A program made the translations under genes and the position numbers. A DNA stretch of 64,000 bases from an uncultured Steroidobacter sp. (GTDB lineage Bacteria; Pseudomonadota; Gammaproteobacteria; Steroidobacterales; Steroidobacteraceae). Under the pieces are notes generated by a model. The model saw nothing but the letters and a program-made list of their open reading frames with translations, did not search any database and was not told the origin of the DNA. Location of the stretch: the NCBI GenBank assembly GCA_937864115.1, contig CALMII010000020.1, positions 248,001 to 312,000 on the forward strand, in the 5' to 3' direction. Positions 32,284 through 40,162 of the stretch are shown piece after piece (the first letter of the stretch is position 1; the number at the start of each line of letters is the position of its first letter).

Positions 32284-33384
32284 CTACCGTCGCAGTCCCA
32301 GCACGAACACCACATCCGGCGACGTCTCCACCGCGATGTCCTCGCTCACGCCGAAGTCGATCTGCCAGCCGCTCGCGAATTTCCAGGCGCCGCCCACCGT
32401 CAGGATGAGCGCATCGCCGAGGTAGTCGAGTCCCGTGTCATCGAAGGCCGCGGTGTGCGCATCGAACTGCAGCTTGAGCGCCAGGCCGCGCCACACGTTC
32501 ACGTCGATGCCGGCGAGCCCGCTCCATACGACACTGCGCTGCAGTTGCGGCAGCAGGTCGCCTTCGCCGAGATATGTCGCTGCGAGCTGACCGAACGCGG
32601 ACCAGCGCTCGCCGAAGCGTCGTTCCGCGGCGAGCGCGAGCGTGGCATCCATCGCGCCGCTGCCGGTGAGATCGTCCGCATCGCCGGTCGGCAGCTTGAG
32701 GCTGGCCCAGGCAGCGACATGGGTGTCTGCAGTGGCGAGCCACTGGTAGCCGATGTTCGCCGAAAGATCGCCGAGGCCGGCGACCGATGAACCGAAATCC
32801 AGCAATGCCACGCCATCGCGTTCATACGCGATCCGGAACTGATCGCGCGGCAGGTTCGGCCGCTCGCCTTCCGGAAGTCCGAAGAAGTCGTGCCAGCTGT
32901 CGATGAAACTGTCGAGACTGCCGGCGCCGGTGTAGCGATACGGCAGTTGCAGCTGCACGGTCCAGCGATCGCTCAAGGCGCGGCCGAGTGTCAGGCGCAG
33001 TTCGCGCGTTTCGGCGTCGACGAGCAGATCTTCGTCGTCGGCTTGCTGGAGCAGCGCGGAACTGCCCCAGTTGAAATCGGCTGCCATCGTCCAAGTGTCT
33101 GCGGACTCGAGACGCGATGGCAGCGGATGAGGAATGCCGAAGCCGGCGAGCAGCGGGTTCTGGTCGCGGGTGGGGAAGGGATCGGCGGAGGCTGGCGGAC
33201 TCGTCATGAGCAGCGCCATGCCAAGCAGCCCCCACCCTAACCCTCCCCCGCAAGCGGAGGAGGGGATCGGAAAGAGGCGGTTCGTTTCTTCCCCTCCTCC
33301 GCTTGCGGGGAGGAGGCTGTGCCGGAATCCCCCAGCGAGGGGAGAGGGCAGGGTGGGGGTGCTCCGGCGCGCTCTCAGAACCAC
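32284..33384 (-). CDS. DUF3187-type outer-membrane protein, last gene of the HzsA-like operon
   Basis: The mature part (about 305 residues, from DPFPTRDQNPLLAGFGIP) alternates hydrophobic and polar residues throughout, as expected for a beta-barrel porin-like protein, and ends in VFVLGLRR. It has DUF3187-like features. The start is unclear. ATG 33219 gives only a short, poor leader (MALLMTSPPASA). GTG 33384, overlapping the DUF3570 stop, adds 55 residues. In the latter case the hydrophobic part of the signal peptide (GGLGWGLLGMALLM) is encoded by a family B repeat. I list the GTG start; translational coupling by overlap matches the rest of the operon. Confidence 0.65.
   Translation of the reverse strand: MVLRARRSTPTLPSPLAGGFRHSLLPASGGGEETNRLFPIPSSACGGGLGWGLLGMALLMTSPPASADPFPTRDQNPLLAGFGIPHPLPSRLESADTWTMAADFNWGSSALLQQADDEDLLVDAETRELRLTLGRALSDRWTVQLQLPYRYTGAGSLDSFIDSWHDFFGLPEGERPNLPRDQFRIAYERDGVALLDFGSSVAGLGDLSANIGYQWLATADTHVAAWASLKLPTGDADDLTGSGAMDATLALAAERRFGERWSAFGQLAATYLGEGDLLPQLQRSVVWSGLAGIDVNVWRGLALKLQFDAHTAAFDDTGLDYLGDALILTVGGAWKFASGWQIDFGVSEDIAVETSPDVVFVLGLRR
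33223..33360. repeat. Family B inverted pair overlapping the DUF3187 leader
   Basis: Arms at 33226-33273 (CCACCCTAACCCTCCCCCGC, then AAGCGGAGGAGGGG) and 33290-33360 (CCCCTCCTCCGCTTGCGGGG and a further GAGAGGGCAGGGTGGGGGT). It is open in the DUF3187 frame and provides hydrophobic codons before the cleavage site. Confidence 0.8.
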
Positions 33385-34574
33385 ACCGAAATGAACGCCT
33401 GAATGACGTTCGCGCCGAACGAGTAGAACGGTTCGGCGCCGGCAGCGCGGAAGTTCGGATCGTCGGTCGGCAGCATCGAATAGCGCGCGTCCCGATAATC
33501 GTCGTAGTCGAACTGCATGCGGTCGTACGACAGGTTCAGCGTGCCCTTCTTGATGAACTTCCAGCTGCTGCTCAGGAACTCGTACGAGGCGCTGAGATGG
33601 AAGGTCTGGCTCGCGAAGGTCGACAGTTCCTTGTCGCGGCCCATGAAGTTCTGCTGATCGACGCGATCGAAAATGTCGGCGTAGAAATCCGCGTTGCCCT
33701 GGCTGTAGTAGCGGATGCTGGCTTCGAAGGTCCAGGGCGTGCCCTTGAGCGGATGCATGTAGCCGACTTCGAACGTGTTGGCGTCGATGCCCCAGGTATC
33801 CGTGAAGTAGCGATAGCCGCCGAACGCGGCCGCCCGCCACGGCAGGAAGTAGCGCGCGTTGAGCGAGGCCGCGTTGCTGGTGCGCGTGTGCGGATAGATT
33901 TCGGTCGCGAGACGGAAGTGCAGGTCGTCTTCCGGATCGTAGTAGCGGAACGAGCGATACGGATTGTTGAGGTAGCCTTCGTCCGTGATCACTTCCAGTC
34001 CCAGCGCCAGGATCATGTTGCGCGTGAGGATCTGCGACACGCCGACGCGATAGCTCCAGCGATCGACGTCCTCCTTGAAATTCGGATCGACGATGCGGCG
34101 ATCCGGGTTGTCGGGATCGCTGATGGTGCGGCCGACGGTGTCGTCGCCCTTCGAGAATCCCATGCTGATCGTGGTCAGGTCGCCGAACAGGTCCTGGCTG
34201 ATGTTGAAGCTGGTCGTGCTGGCCTGGTAGTCGTTCTCGTCGCTGTTCGTGTAGCTGAGGCTGTACGTCGTCTTGCCGCGCAGGTAGTCGAAGCCGAAGC
34301 TGTACTGGTTGCGCTCTTCCTTGTATTCGCTCGCGCCGCTGACTTCGACGTCGATCGAGGCGCTGGTCACCATGTCCATGTAGTAGTTGGCGTTGACCGA
34401 ATACTTCTCGGCCATGGTCTTGCGCACCAGCAGCGACGGGCCGTGAATGGTGACGCCGCCGCCTTCATAGCGGTGATAGAGCAGGTCGGCGCGGTCTTCG
34501 GGAAGAACGCCTGCGAACGCCGGCAAGGCCAGCGCGGCGAGCAGCAACAGAATAAAAGCGTGAGGCCTGCGCAT
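33375..34574 (-). CDS. DUF3570 outer-membrane beta-barrel protein
   Basis: 399 residues. A signal peptide (FILLLLAALALPAFA) precedes VLPEDRADLLYHRYEGGGVTIHGPS, a DUF3570-type start. The rest is a long series of amphipathic strands ending in ISVWF, whose terminal aromatic is the usual BAM recognition signal. DUF3570 genes are often found beside DUF4266 and a thioredoxin, as here. ATG 34574 overlaps the DUF4266 stop (TGATG); ATG 34583 is an alternative. Likely in the outer membrane; role unknown. Confidence 0.85.
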   Translation of the reverse strand: MRRPHAFILLLLAALALPAFAGVLPEDRADLLYHRYEGGGVTIHGPSLLVRKTMAEKYSVNANYYMDMVTSASIDVEVSGASEYKEERNQYSFGFDYLRGKTTYSLSYTNSDENDYQASTTSFNISQDLFGDLTTISMGFSKGDDTVGRTISDPDNPDRRIVDPNFKEDVDRWSYRVGVSQILTRNMILALGLEVITDEGYLNNPYRSFRYYDPEDDLHFRLATEIYPHTRTSNAASLNARYFLPWRAAAFGGYRYFTDTWGIDANTFEVGYMHPLKGTPWTFEASIRYYSQGNADFYADIFDRVDQQNFMGRDKELSTFASQTFHLSASYEFLSSSWKFIKKGTLNLSYDRMQFDYDDYRDARYSMLPTDDPNFRAAGAEPFYSFGANVIQAFISVWF

Positions 34575-34858
34575 CAGTTGCATCCGCAGCCGCCGCCGGC
34601 GCCGCCGAGGGCGCCGCGCGCGCCTTCGCGCGCTTCGTAGACGTGATCCATGTAGGAAGTCGAAACCGGATTCAGATCGAACGACATGATCGGGTCGGCG
34701 AGGTTCTGGCGTTCGTAGGGTTTGACCCAGGGTTCGATGTTGCCGCAGGCGGAGAGGGCGATTGCGAGACCGACAGGCCACAGGCGACGGGCGACAGCCA
34801 GAAAGCCGGACCGAATCTTGTTCTGGCCGTAGCCTGTCGCCCGTAGCCTGTCGCCCAT
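34574..34858 (-). CDS. DUF4266 lipoprotein with a repeat-derived signal peptide
   Basis: 94 residues. The mature part, C-GNIEPWVKPYERQNLADPIM and the glycine-rich tail ending GGCGCN, is DUF4266. The lipobox is ALSAC at residues about 36-40. Residues 1-33 are encoded by a family E palindrome, including LAVARRLWPVG of the hydrophobic core. ATG 34858 is chosen because AAGGAG, inside the end of the TlpA gene, lies eight bases upstream; GTG 34867 overlapping the TlpA stop is the alternative. The C-terminal GxGGGCGCN may bind metal or form disulfides. It is the partner of DUF3570 and TlpA in the same operon. Confidence 0.82.
   Translation of the reverse strand: MGDRLRATGYGQNKIRSGFLAVARRLWPVGLAIALSACGNIEPWVKPYERQNLADPIMSFDLNPVSTSYMDHVYEAREGARGALGGAGGGCGCN
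34771..34856. repeat. Family E palindrome used as coding sequence of the DUF4266 signal peptide
   Basis: Left arm 34772-34802 (GACAGGCCACAGGCGACGGG) and right arm 34821-34856 (GTAGCCTGTCGCCCGTAGCC) are inverted heptamer arrays, with CCAGAA/TTCTGG at the inner end. The element stays in frame throughout. Confidence 0.88.
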
Positions 34859-34863
34859 CTCTC

Positions 34864-35367
34864 TCACTCCTTCAACAGCGCGCGAATCTGGTTGAGATAT
34901 TCGCTCTCATCGCCCGGCTTGTAGCCGCGATGCAGATACCGCACGTTGCCCTTGCGATCGATGAACACGGTGCTCGGCATCGCATTCACGTCGTAGAGCT
35001 TGCTGACCTTGTTTTCCTTGTCGAACAGCACCGGGAACGTCACCGGCGTCTGCGCCAGCCACTTTTCCGCATCGGCCGTATTCGCTTCGACGTTCACGCC
35101 GAGCATGGTGAAGCCGAGCGCACTGTAACGCTTGTGCATCTGGTCGAGCAGCGGCATTTCCTGCCGGCACGGACCGCACCAGCTCGCCCAGAAATTCAGC
35201 ATCACGACCTGGCCCTTGAGCTTGTCGAGCGACACGATGTCGCCGCTTCGCGACGGCAATGTGAACGCTGGTGCCAGCGCCGAGCTCGCGCCGACGAGAG
35301 AGGACACGGCCAGCGTCGCGGCCAGCGCGGTTGCGCGCAGGCAGGTAGTCAACTTGGAAGAACGCAT
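34864..35367 (-). CDS. TlpA/ResA-like periplasmic thioredoxin
   Basis: 167 residues. A signal peptide (about 1-29) leads to a thioredoxin fold with the redox pair WCGPC (Cys64, Cys67), NFWASW, cis-Pro in NAMPSTVFID and GVNVEANTADAEKW. TlpA-like proteins reduce disulfides in the periplasm, for example in apocytochrome c heme motifs. That fits an operon whose first gene has two CxxCH motifs. Stop overlaps GTG 34867 and carries the ribosome-binding site of the DUF4266 gene. 46 bases separate it from the preceding barrel gene. Confidence 0.92.
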   Translation of the reverse strand: MRSSKLTTCLRATALAATLAVSSLVGASSALAPAFTLPSRSGDIVSLDKLKGQVVMLNFWASWCGPCRQEMPLLDQMHKRYSALGFTMLGVNVEANTADAEKWLAQTPVTFPVLFDKENKVSKLYDVNAMPSTVFIDRKGNVRYLHRGYKPGDESEYLNQIRALLKE

Positions 35368-35413
35368 GGATTCAAGACCTCGTCAGTCAGACAGTCCCAG
35401 CGCTCATCCTCTC

Positions 35414-36112
35414 TCAGAAGAAGATCGACAAACCGAGATGCGCTTCCAGATTATTGACGATCTTTTTCTCGCCCAGCAGGTCGGTGTCGTACACGTAGTC
35501 GCGCACGTCGAAGTGCACCGCCATCCAGTCGTTGGGCAGGATTCTGTAACCGAATCCGCCGCTGACCGTGAATAAGTCGTCGCCTGCAAACCGTGTGCTG
35601 CCAATGCCTGCCACCAGATAGAACGCGGTGTTGTATGCGCGATTCTTGCCGATGAAAACTTCGCCTGGCAAAGCGTTCCATCCTGCCGACAGTGCGTAGT
35701 AGGTGTAGTCGCGTTCGGAGTCGGTGAGCAGTTCGGCGGCGCCCGACAGCGTTTCGTAACTGGTCTTGCCGGCGCGCGACTGGCCGATCGTCGCTTCGAG
35801 GAAGAAATCTTCGGTGAGGTGATAGGCGAGGCGTGCGCCGTACACCGGATTGCTCTCGAAGTCCTCGATGCTGAGGATGCCGCCGTAGACGCCGATCTCG
35901 AAATCCTCGGTGTCGATCTGCGGACGCTTGATTTCGCGCCGCTCGACCTGCGGATCGATGATGGGCTGTTCGCGCGATTCGCCGGTCGGCACTTCGGCAG
36001 CGGCGACGGCTTCGGGCGCAGCATCGCGGCCGCGACCGAACCAGGCGCAGCCCGGAAGAACGCTCGCCAGCAGCAGCGTCAGAAAAAGAAGGCGAAGCCG
36101 ATGTACTTCCAT
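35414..36112 (-). CDS. Outer-membrane beta-barrel lipoprotein
   Basis: 232 residues. The N-terminus MEVHRLRLLFLTLLLASVLPGC is a lipoprotein signal with lipobox LPGC. A Pro/Glu-rich linker (about 25-65) follows, then an eight-strand type barrel beginning FEIGVYGGILSIEDFESNPVYGARLAY and ending in GLSIFF. The combination of a lipid anchor and barrel is unusual but recurs in this gene context. The gene overlaps the end of the SH3/barrel gene by 34 bases. ATG 36112 has GAGGAAG upstream. Confidence 0.82.
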   Translation of the reverse strand: MEVHRLRLLFLTLLLASVLPGCAWFGRGRDAAPEAVAAAEVPTGESREQPIIDPQVERREIKRPQIDTEDFEIGVYGGILSIEDFESNPVYGARLAYHLTEDFFLEATIGQSRAGKTSYETLSGAAELLTDSERDYTYYALSAGWNALPGEVFIGKNRAYNTAFYLVAGIGSTRFAGDDLFTVSGGFGYRILPNDWMAVHFDVRDYVYDTDLLGEKKIVNNLEAHLGLSIFF

Positions 36113-36822
36113 TCGTCCACTTCCTCGTTATCGTCGCGGCTCGTGAAAATGATGTCCTTGCGGTATTCGGTGCGCAGCATGAAACGCCGCGTCAGGTAGA
36201 ACTGCACACCGCCGCCGACATAGCCGATCTGGTCGGTGCGGTCTTCCGCTTCGACCAGCGTCGACTTGGGTTCGATATGAATGACGCCCGTGCCGAGCGT
36301 GAAGTAAGGAGACGCACGCCATTCGGGCACGAATACGTGCATCAGGCCGAGCGTCGCGCTGTAGGCCGCCGAGTATTCGCCGGGCATGTGATTGAGCGTG
36401 AGTTCGATCGACAGGTTGTCGCTGAACGCATAGCCGCCGAAGGCCGAAACAAGGCTCGCGCCGCTGAAGTCGCCCGCCATCACGCCCGCCTGCCAGCGGC
36501 GGCTCATGTAGTTCTCGCGTGCGGGTTCATCCAGATCGAGCGGCTCACCCGTGGGTTCGAGCGTCGCGAGCATCTGCTCGCGCGGCGCCCAGCCTTCGAC
36601 GCCGCGGCTGGTGCGGACCATGAACCAGTCGGTGCGGCGCTTGACGATCTCGACTTCCTGGCCGCGCTCGGCCACGTGGAACACGGGATAGCCGCGTCCC
36701 GGACCCGTATGCAGTTCGATGTACGGATCGGCGATCAGGATCTTCGGAAGGTTCTCGTCTGCCTGCGCGAGCGCTGCAAGGAACAGGACCGGAAGAATGA
36801 GCAGGCGCAACAGGCGGGGCAT
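36079..36822 (-). CDS. SH3-domain outer-membrane beta-barrel protein
   Basis: 247 residues. A signal peptide (1-21) precedes a bacterial SH3 domain (about 27-90: ADPYIELHTGPGRGYPVFHV and WFMVRTSRGVEGWAPREQ). An eight-strand barrel follows, starting WQAGVMAGDFSGASLVSAFGG and ending YIGFAFFF. The SH3 part probably faces the periplasm and binds peptidoglycan or the lipoprotein partner. ATG 36822 overlaps the stop of the HzsA-like gene (TGATG), so the two are translationally coupled. The two barrel genes look like paralogues in their barrel halves. Confidence 0.85.
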   Translation of the reverse strand: MPRLLRLLILPVLFLAALAQADENLPKILIADPYIELHTGPGRGYPVFHVAERGQEVEIVKRRTDWFMVRTSRGVEGWAPREQMLATLEPTGEPLDLDEPARENYMSRRWQAGVMAGDFSGASLVSAFGGYAFSDNLSIELTLNHMPGEYSAAYSATLGLMHVFVPEWRASPYFTLGTGVIHIEPKSTLVEAEDRTDQIGYVGGGVQFYLTRRFMLRTEYRKDIIFTSRDDNEEVDEWKYIGFAFFF

Positions 36823-39677
36823 CAATCCTCCGGTGCCGCAAACGGATCGTTGTAGTACTGGGCGCCGATGTCGAGCCATTCGGAAATCAGCTTCAGTTCC
36901 GCGGGGTTGAGCCGGCCGGCATGATTACCGTTGGGATTATTGGCGTCAAACTTCTGGAAGAATCGCGATGCGTTCGCACCATTGAAGCTCATGGTGATGG
37001 GTGCCTGCTGGAACGCGACGCAGACGACGGTGCCGTCGTCGTTGACCACTTCCTGGATGCAGATGTCCTCAGGCTGTCCCATCGCATTCAACCGTTGGGC
37101 TCTGTGAGCGAACAGCAGCTGTCGATACGCGTTGAGATGATCGGGCTCGATCTCGGACAGCCCGTCTGTCAGATTGAGATCTCCAGCAGGAATGCGGGCC
37201 GCATTCGCAGCATCGACCGTCGAGTGGCAGGACGTGCACGTGTTATCGGCCATCACGGCATCTGGATCCGACGGATCCAGGTTCGGATCGAGTACGCGCC
37301 GATCGACGCTCCACAGTGGATGAATGTGTGTCGGATAGTGAATCGTGCTGCGGCACTTGCCATTCCAATTTCGGACACACTCCAGGCTGGTGGGTAGTGT
37401 GGTTCGCAGGGTGGTCGGGTCCGGGCTGCTGCCGCAGACGTGACGACGCGTGATGTCACTCGGGTCCACGCCCGGTGGCCGCGCCGGATCGATGGCTACG
37501 TCGGTGGCTCCGCTTGCATAGCATGCCTCGATCCGATTCGCGGGCAGCGTCGGCAGCCAGACATCGTTCAGGATCAGATTGAGCGTGGGCTCGCAGGCGC
37601 CATCGCACATGATGCGGCCGCGTGTCTGGGCCATCGTTTCCCCGACGAGCGGTAAGAGTGCCGGGTTCGTATTCGGATAGATGTTGGTCGTCGCAGCACC
37701 CGTGTTGACTGCGGCGGTCAATGCGCCTCGCCCGTGCGCGCGTGCGGGGTTCGTCGCATTTACCGTCGTCGAATGGCAGCCGTTGCACTGCAACGTTTCG
37801 CCAATCTGCACTTGCAGCCAGTTCGAATGCAGCTGACCCAGCTCGCCCGCTACTCGCCGGCCATTGCCGTCGAGCACGCTGATGACGAATGGAACGTTTG
37901 CCGGCAGCTTGACCAGCACCGAGCCATCGGGCTCGACCGGCGCATAGCCGAGGATGTCGCGCATGCCGAAGCGGCGGCCGCCGCGTCCGAATGCCGTATT
38001 CGCGATCTCGCGAACATCCTCGTCGGGTTGCGAGACGACCTTTTCCAGTCGCAGGAAGCGCGGGATACGTGGCGCCGCAGGGTTGCGTGCAGCGACGATG
38101 CCGCCGGGCGCACGATCAATCCCGTCGAGATCGTACACGCTGCGGATGTGCAGCACGCCGACAGCTTCGTCGCGCAGTGCCTGGGGATAGTCCACGCCGG
38201 CGATGCGGTCGAGAAGTACCTGCGGCTGCGTATTGCGTGCTGCCGCGGCGACGACTTCGGTGTAGATGAAGCCTTCCTCGGGGGTGACGATGGGCCGTTG
38301 GGTATTATTGCGCACGTCATAGATGTAGATGCCGTACAGCGGCGGCGCCTCGACCAGTGTCGGATCATTGGGGCTGTAGCGGTTCAGGCGCTCGGACGTA
38401 CACGGCACCACCCGGCCATCTTCGATGAGGCGACACTGCGACCAACTCACCAGCAATCGGTTGGAGCCGTCGAACAGCGGCGATGCGGAGCGGAAGCGTC
38501 CACCGGGCGAAGGGCCTGGGACGGTGCGCACATCGGTGGGCAGCGCGCGTGACTGCGCGTTGCACGACTGCGGCGACGCCGGCGTGATCGACGTACTCGG
38601 CACCGTGTCGTTGCAATCGACGAAATTACTGGTGTCGATCAGGACGAGATCGCCACCTTCGGCCGTGCCATCGAACGGGCGCACCAGCACGAGCGTGCGT
38701 CCGTCCTGCATCGGGCGTGGATGTAAGAACTGAATGCTCGTCGTACCGCCGGTGATCGGGTTCGGCGAGCCGGTTGCATGGCTGTGTGCGCCGTACAGCA
38801 ATTCCAGGCCCGTGCCGTCCGGATTGATCCTATAGAGATCCATCTGGCTGCCGGCGATGGCCTGTTCCCAGCGCGTGAAGACGATCTGTCCATTCGCCAG
38901 CACAGCGGGATCGAGATCGTGGCTCTGATTGAACGACAACTGGCGAATGCCGCTGCCGTCTTCATTCATGACGTGAAGATTGAATGCGGGTCGATTGTCA
39001 GTCGTACCTTCGACTTGAGCGGGGTACTGTGGCTTGTTCTCATCGAGCAGGACCGCCTTGGCTTCGCGCTGACGGGTCGACGAGAACACGATCCGATAGT
39101 CGATGCCGGGCAGGTAGTGCGGCATGATGTCGTGGCCGTCGTTTTCGACGTTGTCCGATGCAATCACGCGGCGCAGCGTGCTGGTTTCTACGTCGTATTC
39201 CCAGATATTCCAGCTCGGCAGCAGTTCTTCCGGATCGACATCGTCGAGGTCCATGCCGTCTTCGGCGACCCGCATCGAGAACACGACCCGCTTGCCGTCG
39301 AAGCTCACTTCCACGTCGCGGAGGTCCGCCCGGCCATCGCCGGTGACCGACGAGGTGAGATTGATCTCGGCAGAAGAGGGTGAAGCGCTCGCTCTCATGT
39401 ACAGGTCTGCGCCCGGTTCGAAGCGGCGCAGTTCCCGCGCGTCCGTGACCACGGCGGCATCGGATGCGGGGACGGGTCGTTTCACATAGAAGATGGGGAA
39501 GTCGACCGTGGCTGCATCCCCGCTTTGCCCGCTGCCGATCGTCACGTCGGTGCCGCCGGTGCCATCGCCGCTGCATGCGCCGAGCGTCGTGATCGCGCTG
39601 CACGCGAGCATGAACGCAATCACGCGTCGCATCTTGGCGCTGAAGATCGCAGTCCCGGCCTGCGCCTGAAAGCTCAT
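36822..39677 (-). CDS. HzsA-related diheme lipoprotein (PD40/hydrazine synthase alpha-like)
   Basis: 951 residues. A lipobox, TLGAC, puts the lipid on Cys35. Residues about 60-480 contain WD40/PD40-like segments (GKRVVFSMRV, YRIVFSSTR, NEDGSGIRQLSFNQSHD). CxxCH heme sites are CNGCH (631-635) and CTSCH (814-818), with further Cys pairs between. The end, FFQKFDANNPNGNHAGRLNP, resembles HzsA-related proteins. True hydrazine synthase activity is not implied: the beta and gamma subunits are absent. First gene of a seven-gene exported operon. ATG 39677 has a GGAG site; ATG 39632 would give a shorter, more standard signal. Confidence 0.8.
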   Translation of the reverse strand: MSFQAQAGTAIFSAKMRRVIAFMLACSAITTLGACSGDGTGGTDVTIGSGQSGDAATVDFPIFYVKRPVPASDAAVVTDARELRRFEPGADLYMRASASPSSAEINLTSSVTGDGRADLRDVEVSFDGKRVVFSMRVAEDGMDLDDVDPEELLPSWNIWEYDVETSTLRRVIASDNVENDGHDIMPHYLPGIDYRIVFSSTRQREAKAVLLDENKPQYPAQVEGTTDNRPAFNLHVMNEDGSGIRQLSFNQSHDLDPAVLANGQIVFTRWEQAIAGSQMDLYRINPDGTGLELLYGAHSHATGSPNPITGGTTSIQFLHPRPMQDGRTLVLVRPFDGTAEGGDLVLIDTSNFVDCNDTVPSTSITPASPQSCNAQSRALPTDVRTVPGPSPGGRFRSASPLFDGSNRLLVSWSQCRLIEDGRVVPCTSERLNRYSPNDPTLVEAPPLYGIYIYDVRNNTQRPIVTPEEGFIYTEVVAAAARNTQPQVLLDRIAGVDYPQALRDEAVGVLHIRSVYDLDGIDRAPGGIVAARNPAAPRIPRFLRLEKVVSQPDEDVREIANTAFGRGGRRFGMRDILGYAPVEPDGSVLVKLPANVPFVISVLDGNGRRVAGELGQLHSNWLQVQIGETLQCNGCHSTTVNATNPARAHGRGALTAAVNTGAATTNIYPNTNPALLPLVGETMAQTRGRIMCDGACEPTLNLILNDVWLPTLPANRIEACYASGATDVAIDPARPPGVDPSDITRRHVCGSSPDPTTLRTTLPTSLECVRNWNGKCRSTIHYPTHIHPLWSVDRRVLDPNLDPSDPDAVMADNTCTSCHSTVDAANAARIPAGDLNLTDGLSEIEPDHLNAYRQLLFAHRAQRLNAMGQPEDICIQEVVNDDGTVVCVAFQQAPITMSFNGANASRFFQKFDANNPNGNHAGRLNPAELKLISEWLDIGAQYYNDPFAAPED

Positions 39678-40162
39678 TGAGCGTACTCCGGATCAGTGTG
39701 CATCGATCGATGCTACGTAACGTTTGTTGGTCTTGAATCCTGCACGGGCACCGGAGCTTCGCGCGTACTGCGAGCGTTCCTCACTGCACGCCTATCTTCG
39801 ACTCGACATATTGCGTCAACCGTTAAGCGAGTCACAGATGTGATCGCGGTGGACCCTGAATCGGAGGTATGCGTGCGTTGCAAGCGCGAATTGCGTGACC
39901 ATGATCACATTCGAACTCGCATCGCACACGTTGAATGCATCCGGAATGCGGCGACGAGACTACATGCGCGCGCGAAGTAGTCGGTACTGTCTCTGAAGCC
40001 CGACGTCTTGCGATTGAGACAGTTACTGGCTGATTTCCTGATGGCTATAGTCCGCCCGCGATTGTCGGAGGATGGCCGACCGCGCTGGGGTAAAACTGCG
40101 GCAGCGAAGCCGAAACCGCGACCTGGCATTTCCCGCTCACTCAACAATTTCATGGGTCTGGC
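39678..40162. promoter_or_regulatory. Divergent spacer of the exported redox cluster
   Basis: 485 bases between the HzsA-like operon and the plus-strand cytochrome genes. It is visibly less GC-rich than the surroundings. It holds the small palindrome TCACAGATGTGA (39832-39843) and a candidate plus-strand promoter at 40023-40051. I see no REP or other dispersed palindrome here, in contrast to most spacers in the window. A short open frame (39696-39980) lacks coding features. Confidence 0.5.
40023..40051 (+). promoter_or_regulatory. Candidate sigma70-type promoter of the monoheme-LamG-DUF1501 operon
   Basis: TTACTG (40023-40028), a 17-base spacer, then TATAGT (40046-40051). It would give a leader of about 105 bases before ATG 40163. 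Confidence 0.4.

Noticed and set aside
36822..39677. Genuine hydrazine synthase alpha subunit (anammox)
   Set aside because: Only family-level similarity and two CxxCH sites are visible; the beta and gamma subunits, hydrazine dehydrogenase and anammoxosome context are absent.
39832..39843. CRP/FNR site
   Set aside because: TCACAGATGTGA has the half-sites in the wrong order and spacing for a TGTGA-N6-TCACA operator.
39696..39980. Short ORF in the divergent spacer
   Set aside because: No domain, irregular codon use and overlap with probable promoter sequence.
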